This document shows positions 6,186 through 11,540 of a DNA stretch of 11,540 bases, one piece after another. The translations under genes were made by a program, and so were the position numbers. Source of the stretch: Pseudomonadota bacterium (lineage in GTDB: Bacteria; Pseudomonadota; Gammaproteobacteria; Xanthomonadales; Xanthomonadaceae); assembly GCA_023423675.1 (NCBI GenBank), contig JAFAFD010000043.1, positions 1 to 11,540 on the forward strand. Direction: 5' to 3'. Position 1 is the stretch's first letter. Every line of letters begins with the position of its first letter. Below the pieces are notes generated by a model. The model saw only the letters and a program-made list of their open reading frames with translations, made no database searches and was not told where the DNA came from.

Positions 6186-8297
6186 CTACGCCGAGGCGTA
6201 GCGTACGGCGGTGCCGATCCAGCGGTTGACCACGCGGTCGGCCAGCGCCGGTTGCTGGGCCAGCAGGCGCTCGGCCAGGTCATGCACGCCGGGCAGCAGG
6301 CCGGCGTCGCGGGCCAGATCGGCAATGCGGAAACCGGCCAGGCCCGTCTGCCGGGTGCCCAGCAGTTCGCCGGGGCCGCGCAGCTCCAGATCCTTTTCGG
6401 CGATGACGAAGCCATCGTTGGTTTCGCGCATGGTCTGCAGGCGCTCGCGCGCCATCTGCGAAAGCGGCGCCTGGTACAGCAGCACGCAGCGCGATACCGC
6501 CGAACCACGCCCCACCCGACCGCGCAGCTGGTGCAGCTGGGCCAGGCCGAGACGCTCGGCGTTCTCGATCACCATCAGCGAGGCATTGGGCACGTCCACG
6601 CCCACTTCGATCACGGTGGTCGCCACCAGCAGATCGATCTCGCCAGCCTTGAACGCAACCATCGTGGCCAGCTTTTCAGCGGCCTTCAGGCGGCCATGCA
6701 CCAGGCCCACGCGCACACCGGGCAGCAGCGCCTGCAGCGATTCGTAGGTGGCCTGGGCAGGCGTGGCATCCAGCTCTTCGCTTTCCTCGATGAGCGTGCA
6801 CACCCAGTACACCTGCCGCCCTTCCTGGCAGGCCAGCGCGATGCGTTCGATCAGCTCGGGACGGCGGTCGTTGTTCAGTGCCACCGTCTGCACGGGTGTG
6901 CGGCCGGGCGGCAGCTCGTCGATGGCCGATACATCCAGATCCGCGTATTCGGACATCGCCAGCGTGCGCGGAATGGGCGTGGCGGTCATCACCAGCTGGT
7001 GCGGCACGCTGTGTGCGCCTGCCCCCTTGTCACGCAGGGCCAGCCGCTGGTGCTCGCCGAAGCGGTGCTGCTTATCGACGATGGCCAGGGCCAGGTCCTG
7101 GAACACCACCGCTTCCTGCATCAGCGCATGGGTGCCGACCACGACCTGCGCTTCGCCATTGGCGACCTGCTCGATCACCTTGGCGCGCGCCTTGCCGGTG
7201 ACCTTGCCGGCCAGCCAGCAGACGCGCACGCCCAGCGGTTCCAGCCAGCCGCGCAGATTGTTGAGGTGCTGTTCGGCCAGCAGCTCGGTGGGTGCGGCCA
7301 GGGCAACCTGCTTGCCCTGCTCCACCGCCAGCATGGCGGCCAGCGCGGCCACCACGGTCTTGCCGGAACCGACGTCACCCTGCACCAGCCGCAGCATCGG
7401 GCTGGGGCGTGCGAGGTCTTCGCGGATCTGCTTGAACACGCGTGCCTGCGCGCCGGTCAGCGCGAACGGCAGCTGCTTCAGCAGGGCCTTGGCCAGCTTG
7501 CCCGGGCCCGCCAGCGGCGGCGCGTGGTGCGCCTGCAGGGCAATGCGCTGACGGCGCAGGCTGAGGTGGTGGGCCAGCAGTTCCTCCATCGCCAGGCGTC
7601 GCTGCGCCGGGTGGGTGCCGGCGGCCAGTGCGGCCAGATCGGCATCCGGTGGCGGCTGGTGCACGGTCAGCAGCGCGCTGCGCAGCGACGGCAGGCCGAG
7701 GCCATCGAGCCAGCCCGTGGGCAGCAGTTCCAGCGTACTTTCCTCGGGCAGGCGATCCAGCGCCTGGGCGATGAGCTTGCGCATGGTCATCGGGCCGACG
7801 CCTTCCACGGTGGGGTACACCGGGTCGAGGCGGTCGCCGAGTTCGGGGTCGTCGTTGCGGCCCAGCACCTGGTAGCTGGGGTGGACGATTTCCAGGCCGA
7901 GGTGGCCAGGCTTGGGCGTGCCGAAGCAGCGCAGCCGGTTACCCACCGCGAACTGGCCGACCTGCTGCTGGCGGAAATGGAAGAAGCGCAGCACCAGGGT
8001 GCCCCGCCCTTCGTCTTCCACCGCCACCTTCAGCATGGGCCGGTAGCGCATGCCGCGCTCGACCGCGGTGACCCGCACTTCCACCTGCGCGGGCACGCCC
8101 GGGCGCAGGTCTTCGATACGGGTCAGCCGGGTGCGGTCTTCATAGCGCAGCGGCAGGTGCAGCCACAGATCCTGCAGGGTGGCCAGGCCACGCGCCTGCA
8201 GTTTGGCGGCCACGGCCGGGCCCACGCCGGCCAGCATCGCCAGGGATGCTTCGCCGGACGGTGACAGTGCCGGGGTGACCGCCGCCTTGCGTGCCAC
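6186..8297 (-). CDS. recG: ATP-dependent DNA helicase RecG
   Basis: Branch-migrating helicase that remodels stalled forks, R-loops and Holliday junctions in the cytoplasm. The 703-residue product has the family's full length. A wedge/OB domain (about 50-145) binds the junction. The superfamily 2 motor has Walker A GDVGSGKT (307-314, Lys313), motif III MTATPIPRTLA, motif V ATTVIEVGVDVPNA and motif VI QLRGRVGRG (590-598). The RecG-specific hairpin region LRGPGELLGTRQTG is at 639-652. The striking defect is motif II: family proteins read DEQHRFGV, while here residues 408-415 read DKQHRFGE. Glu409 of DEQH, which activates water for ATP hydrolysis, is Lys. By family knowledge this should abolish or strongly lower ATPase activity, though the frame is otherwise intact. 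The start is a GTG seven bases after the ridA stop, with no clear ribosome site, suggesting translational coupling. The stop TAG sits in the duplicated repeat end. Confidence 0.93.
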   Translation of the reverse strand: MARKAAVTPALSPSGEASLAMLAGVGPAVAAKLQARGLATLQDLWLHLPLRYEDRTRLTRIEDLRPGVPAQVEVRVTAVERGMRYRPMLKVAVEDEGRGTLVLRFFHFRQQQVGQFAVGNRLRCFGTPKPGHLGLEIVHPSYQVLGRNDDPELGDRLDPVYPTVEGVGPMTMRKLIAQALDRLPEESTLELLPTGWLDGLGLPSLRSALLTVHQPPPDADLAALAAGTHPAQRRLAMEELLAHHLSLRRQRIALQAHHAPPLAGPGKLAKALLKQLPFALTGAQARVFKQIREDLARPSPMLRLVQGDVGSGKTVVAALAAMLAVEQGKQVALAAPTELLAEQHLNNLRGWLEPLGVRVCWLAGKVTGKARAKVIEQVANGEAQVVVGTHALMQEAVVFQDLALAIVDKQHRFGEHQRLALRDKGAGAHSVPHQLVMTATPIPRTLAMSEYADLDVSAIDELPPGRTPVQTVALNNDRRPELIERIALACQEGRQVYWVCTLIEESEELDATPAQATYESLQALLPGVRVGLVHGRLKAAEKLATMVAFKAGEIDLLVATTVIEVGVDVPNASLMVIENAERLGLAQLHQLRGRVGRGSAVSRCVLLYQAPLSQMARERLQTMRETNDGFVIAEKDLELRGPGELLGTRQTGLAGFRIADLARDAGLLPGVHDLAERLLAQQPALADRVVNRWIGTAVRYASA

Positions 8298-8304
8298 GGG
8301 TGGG

Positions 8305-8691
<387 letters not shown>

Positions 8692-8725
8692 GGTCGCTCC
8701 GGTGCGTTGGGAAAACAGAGCGGTG

Positions 8726-8731
8726 ATTGTA
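8726..8731 (-). promoter_or_regulatory. Possible -10 box of ridA-recG
   Basis: The minus strand reads TACAAT, five of six bases of the sigma70 -10 consensus, 34 bases upstream of the ridA ATG. No good -35 hexamer stands at 16-18 bases upstream. It would start transcription just downstream of the repeat block. Confidence 0.35.
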
Positions 8732-8753
8732 CCGGGTGGGCGCGATGTCGGCT

Positions 8754-8813
8754 GGGGTCGGATCCGTTTCCCGGCGGGAAACAGAACATCATCCACGCAT
8801 GGCGTGGATCTAC
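8754..8813 (-). repeat. Composite GTAG repeat module, variant copy
   Basis: Read on the minus strand: GTAG, a perfect 8-bp hairpin ATCCACGC-CAT-GCGTGGAT, a short spacer, a second palindrome GTTTCCC-GCC-GGGAAAC (8766-8782), then GGATCCGACCCC. The ends match the modules at 5895 and 6050, but the middle palindrome has a different sequence. It lies upstream of ridA. Confidence 0.65.
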
Positions 8814-8836
8814 TGGACTCGCCTGATGCGCCGTCT

Positions 8837-8899
8837 GTAGAGCCGATCCCATGCTCGGCTGCTTCAGGCAAGAGCAGCCGAGCATGGGCTTGGCTCTAC
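8837..8899. repeat. Inverted pair of GTAG palindromes
   Basis: Two 27-base arms (8837-8863 and 8873-8899) are reverse complements with two mismatches and a nine-base loop. Both arms begin at their outer end with GTAGAGCC. The long hairpin lies between spoT and ridA. It lacks a T run in the spoT direction, so it is more a stabilising or attenuating element than a standard intrinsic terminator. Confidence 0.8.
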
Positions 8900-8908
8900 A
8901 AAAACCAT

Positions 8909-8929
8909 CCACGCATGGCGTGGCTCTAC
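8909..8929 (-). repeat. GTAG palindrome on the spoT stop codon
   Basis: The minus strand reads GTAGAGCCACGC-CAT-GCGTGG: a 6-bp hairpin preceded by GTAG. The spoT stop codon is the TAG of this GTAG (8926-8928), the same arrangement as at the chaperone stop. Confidence 0.8.
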
Positions 8930-11088
8930 TGCCGGCGCACCGACTGCACCACCGACAGGCGGCGCAGGCGACGCATGACTTCGGCCAGGTGGTTGCGGTC
9001 GCGCACCTGGATGTTGAACGCCAGCACGGCGGCGTTGAAGTCGCGGTCCAGGTAATCCACGCGCTCGATGTTGGAGTGGCTCTGCGCGATGGCCGCAGCC
9101 AGCTGCGCCAGCACGCCGGTGCCGTTCTCCACTTCCACCACCAGCGAAGTGTTGTAATCGCCGGACACGGTGGTGTCCCAACCGATCGGCACCCAGCGCT
9201 CGGGCGACTTGCGCAGTTCGGCCAGGTTCGGGCAATCCACCCGGTGCACCACGATGCCCTTGCCGGCGGTGTGGTAACCCATGATCTCGTCGCCGGGAAT
9301 CGGCTGGCAGCAGCCGGCGAAGGTGACCACGCCACGCTCGCTGCCGTTGATGAGGATCTTTTCCTGCGAATACTGGCGGGAATTCGCACCGCCACGCAGC
9401 TCGGCATAGGCCATCAACGCCTGCGCGGCCTGGGTCGGCATCCAGTTGCCCAGCGCCACTTCGGCCAGCAGGGCCTCCAGGCGCGGGAAACGGTGTTCGG
9501 CCAGGAACGCATCGAGGCGGCCCTTGGGCAGGCGTTCCAGCGACGAATCCATCGCTTCCAGCGCGCGGTCCAGCATGCGGTGGCCCAGCTGCACGGCGTC
9601 TTCGTGCTCCAGCTGCTTGAGCTGGTGCCGGATGGCGGTGCGCGCCTTGCTGGTGACCACGAATTCCAGCCACTGCGGCTTGGGCGTGGCCGAACGCGCG
9701 GTGATGATTTCCACCGACTGCCCGGACACCAGCTTGGTGCGCAGCGGCACCAGCTTCTTGTCCACGCGCGAAGCCACGGCCATGTTGCCCACGTCGGTGT
9801 GCACCGCGTAGGCGAAATCAAGCGCGGTGGAGTTGCGCGGCAGGGCCAGGATCTTGCCCTTCGGCGTGAACAGGTAGACCTCGTCCGGGAACAGGTCGAC
9901 CTTCACGTTGTCGAGGAATTCCAGCGAGGAACCGGCGGCGCGCTGCGAATCGATCAGTTCGACGATCCAGGCGTGGGCGCGGCTCTGCGCGCTGTTGGGC
10001 GAATCGCCACCGAACTTGTAGGTCCAGTGCGCGGCCACGCCGCGTTCGGCGATCAGGTCCATTTCCTCGGTGCGGATCTGCACTTCGATGGGCGAACCGT
10101 AGGGCCCGAACAGCACGGTGTGCAGCGACTGGTAACCGTTGGCCTTGGGAATGGCGATGAAATCGCGGAAGCGGCCATCCAGCGGCTTGAAGGTGGCATG
10201 CACCGAACCCAGCGCGTGGTAGCAGCTGGGCACGCTGCGCACGACCAGGCGGAAGCCGAACACGTCCATCACCTGGTCGAAGGATTTGTTCTCGTCGCGC
10301 ATCTTGTTGTAGATGCTCCACGGGGTCTTGATGCGGCTGACCAGGCGGTGCTCGATGCCCTCCTTCGCCAGCCGCTGCGACAGCTGTACTTCCACCTGCG
10401 CCATCGCCTCGCGGCGTACCACCGGCTGGCTGCGGATGTGTTTTTCGATGATGGCATGGCGCCACGGGTACAGCGCCTTGAAGCCAAGGTTCTGCAGTTC
10501 GCTCTTGACCAGGCTCATGCCCAGACGCTGGGCGATGGGCGCGTAGATCTCCAGCGTCTCGCGGGCGATGCGGCTACGCGCTTCGCGGCTCTGCGCGCCC
10601 AGCGTGCGCATGTTGTGCAGGCGGTCGGCCAGCTTGATCATGATCACGCGCAGGTCGCGCGACATCGCCAGCAGCATCTTGCGGAAGCTCTCAGCGGCCG
10701 CTTCCTGGCGGTCGCGGAACTTCAGCTTGTCCAGCTTGGTCACGCCGTCGACCAGCTCGGCCACGGCTTCACCGAACTCGGAGGCCAGCTCTTCGCGGGT
10801 CAGCGGCGTGTCTTCGATGGTGTCGTGCAGGATCGCGGCGATCAGCGCTTCCACGTCCAGGCCGAGCTCGGCCAGCACCTGGGCCACGGCCACCGGATGG
10901 GTGATGTAGGGCTCGCCCGACTTGCGCGTCTGCCCAGCATGCGCCGACGCACCGACTTCCCAGGCACGGCGCAGCAGCGGCAGCTGTTCCGGCGGCAGGT
11001 AATGGGCGGCGCGTTCGAGCTGGAGGACGTAATCAGGTACGGCCGCGGCGGTGGGCGCGGCTACCTTGGCAGTGGGGCCTGGGTTCAT
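8926..11088 (-). CDS. spoT: Bifunctional (p)ppGpp synthetase/hydrolase SpoT
   Basis: Long RelA/SpoT homologue that makes and degrades the alarmone (p)ppGpp and sets the stringent response. The 720-residue product is full length. The HD hydrolase domain is intact: Arg55, His64, HDTIED at 88-93, and Asp155 and Asn159 in ADRLHN. The synthetase domain has RIKTPWSIYNK (252-262), VFGFRLV, IPKANGYQSLHT (313-324) and EVQIRTEEMD. The specificity motif reads RFRD (306-309), an RxKD-type basic motif with Lys replaced by Arg, so this is the SpoT/Rel class and not the RelA EFDD class. A TGS domain (about 397-462), a zinc-finger-like domain with Cys593, Cys594 and Cys619, and a C-terminal ACT domain (about 647-720) follow. 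The ATG at 11088 has only a weak ribosome site. It lies downstream of rpoZ, as in many proteobacteria, with a terminator-like hairpin between them. Confidence 0.95.
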   Translation of the reverse strand: MNPGPTAKVAAPTAAAVPDYVLQLERAAHYLPPEQLPLLRRAWEVGASAHAGQTRKSGEPYITHPVAVAQVLAELGLDVEALIAAILHDTIEDTPLTREELASEFGEAVAELVDGVTKLDKLKFRDRQEAAAESFRKMLLAMSRDLRVIMIKLADRLHNMRTLGAQSREARSRIARETLEIYAPIAQRLGMSLVKSELQNLGFKALYPWRHAIIEKHIRSQPVVRREAMAQVEVQLSQRLAKEGIEHRLVSRIKTPWSIYNKMRDENKSFDQVMDVFGFRLVVRSVPSCYHALGSVHATFKPLDGRFRDFIAIPKANGYQSLHTVLFGPYGSPIEVQIRTEEMDLIAERGVAAHWTYKFGGDSPNSAQSRAHAWIVELIDSQRAAGSSLEFLDNVKVDLFPDEVYLFTPKGKILALPRNSTALDFAYAVHTDVGNMAVASRVDKKLVPLRTKLVSGQSVEIITARSATPKPQWLEFVVTSKARTAIRHQLKQLEHEDAVQLGHRMLDRALEAMDSSLERLPKGRLDAFLAEHRFPRLEALLAEVALGNWMPTQAAQALMAYAELRGGANSRQYSQEKILINGSERGVVTFAGCCQPIPGDEIMGYHTAGKGIVVHRVDCPNLAELRKSPERWVPIGWDTTVSGDYNTSLVVEVENGTGVLAQLAAAIAQSHSNIERVDYLDRDFNAAVLAFNIQVRDRNHLAEVMRRLRRLSVVQSVRRQ

Positions 11089-11136
11089 GCCAGAAGCCTA
11101 TGCCAGCGCGTCGATTACGGCAAATCCTGAATGCGA

Positions 11137-11161
11137 AACAGCCCGCACGGGGCGGGCTGTT
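11137..11161 (-). terminator. rpoZ-spoT intergenic terminator
   Basis: A perfect 10-bp stem (AACAGCCCGC, five-base loop, GCGGGCTGTT) lies 32 bases after the rpoZ stop and about 48 bases before the spoT start. On the minus strand it is followed by only a short TTTCGCATT, so it should end some but not all rpoZ transcripts and attenuate spoT. Confidence 0.65.
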
Positions 11162-11193
11162 CAGCGGTCAAGCAACGGCATTGATCGATGCGA

Positions 11194-11490
11194 TCAATCG
11201 TCGTTCTTGGACATGTCTTCGTCGGCGACCACTTCAGCGGCAGCCCACTCCAGCGCTTCACGCTCGGCACGCTCGCGCTCGGCCTTCTCGACTTCGTCGA
11301 TCAGCGCGTTGTCGATCTTGCGGGCGGCGATTTCGCGCAGTGCCAGCACGGTCGGCTTGTCTTCGGTGTCGTTGTCCAGGGTGGCCTGCACGCCGTTGGC
11401 GAGCTGACGGGCACGCTTGGAGGCCATCATGACCAGCTCGAAACGGTTGTTAACGACTTCCAGGCAATCTTCTACGGTGATGCGGGCCAT
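11194..11490 (-). CDS. rpoZ: DNA-directed RNA polymerase subunit omega
   Basis: Small subunit that binds the beta-prime subunit and helps assemble RNA polymerase; in proteobacteria it also forms part of a ppGpp binding site. The 98-residue product begins [20 protein letters not shown], the conserved N-terminal segment, continues with the helix [13 protein letters not shown], and has the conserved ALREIA motif near the middle. The C-terminal third is a charged helix ending in a short acidic tail (DEDMSKNDD), the variable part of the family. GGGAG lies five bases upstream of the ATG. It stands directly upstream of spoT, linking the ppGpp sensor subunit with the ppGpp enzyme. The gene that normally precedes it (often gmk) is outside the window. 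Confidence 0.95.
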   Translation of the reverse strand: MARITVEDCLEVVNNRFELVMMASKRARQLANGVQATLDNDTEDKPTVLALREIAARKIDNALIDEVEKAERERAEREALEWAAAEVVADEDMSKNDD

Positions 11491-11540
11491 ACGGGCTCCC
11501 GGCGACCGGTCGGCCGCTCAGTCGAATGAGGGAAAGGGGA
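11491..11540. other. Upstream edge of rpoZ
   Basis: These 50 bases contain the rpoZ ribosome site (11496-11500) and a 10-bp palindrome CGACCGGTCG (11503-11512). I cannot assign a coding sequence here. On the minus strand one frame ends in TGA and could be the tail of an upstream gene, but this is too short to support. Confidence 0.3.

Larger units (their letters stand above)
5884..6200. repeat. Tandem duplication between chaperone and recG
   Basis: Two direct copies (5884-6038 and 6039-6200) are offset by 155 bases. Over the first 135 or so bases I count five substitutions. Copy two then has seven extra bases before the shared end GCCCTACGCCGAGGCGTA. Each copy holds a plus-strand GTAG hairpin, a CCCTTTGC-TGC-GCAAAGGG hairpin, and a minus-strand GTAG hairpin. 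The shared end in copy two is the last four recG codons plus stop, so copy one carries a duplicate recG tail. The region fills the 328-bp gap between two convergent genes, has no gene of its own, and could act as a bidirectional transcription end. Confidence 0.85.

Noticed and set aside
5884..6200. A CRISPR array.
   Set aside because: There are only two units of about 155 bases, with no short repeats and unique spacers. The parts are GTAG palindromes.
6252..8264. An open frame of 670 codons on the plus strand, opposite recG.
   Set aside because: It mirrors the recG codons, shows low-complexity Gln, His and Ala runs, and no domain. It is a high-GC shadow.
8692..8871. An N-terminal extension of RidA by 60 residues.
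   Set aside because: The extension runs through a composite repeat and has no conserved sequence. The ATG at 8691 gives the exact family length and has a ribosome site.
8851..11130. An open frame of 759 codons on the plus strand, opposite spoT.
   Set aside because: It is antisense to a full-length, well-conserved spoT and its first part runs through palindromic repeats.

Overview
The window looks like the chromosome of a high-GC gammaproteobacterium of the Xanthomonadaceae, most likely Stenotrophomonas (maltophilia group). The reasons are the rpoZ-spoT-ridA-recG order, the Xanthomonadaceae style of the proteins, and many small palindromes that start with GTAG, the hallmark of the SMAG repeat family of S. 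maltophilia. The genus is inferred from sequence reading only.

Left half (1-5857): a chaperone-usher fimbrial locus split into two divergent arms around a 396-bp control region (4162-4557). The minus-strand arm reads usher, pilin, two-domain FimH-like tip adhesin. The plus-strand arm reads a second pilin, then the periplasmic chaperone. The single chaperone would escort subunits from both arms to the single usher, so the arms must be expressed together. Two near-identical 18-bp sites in opposite orientation (4234-4251 and 4454-4471), each built on TGCAA-N4-TTGCA, sit at similar distances upstream of the two first genes. They are the best candidate for a shared control signal.

Middle (5854-6200): the chaperone and recG genes converge on a block of palindromic repeats. 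It contains a roughly 155-bp tandem duplication that has copied the last codons of recG.

Right half (6186-11490, all minus strand): rpoZ (RNA polymerase omega), spoT (ppGpp synthetase/hydrolase), ridA (imine/enamine deaminase) and recG (branched-DNA helicase). A hairpin terminator lies between rpoZ and spoT. A 234-bp repeat-rich gap separates spoT from ridA. ridA and recG are separated by 7 bases and are probably co-transcribed.

Most notable points: RecG carries Lys instead of the catalytic Glu of its DEQH helicase motif; the fimbrial arms share paired operator-like sites; the TAG stop codons of the chaperone and spoT genes are the TAG of GTAG palindromes, and recG ends the same way next to a repeat; and a composite repeat has constant ends but an exchanged central hairpin. 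No complete novel defence or mobile system was seen.
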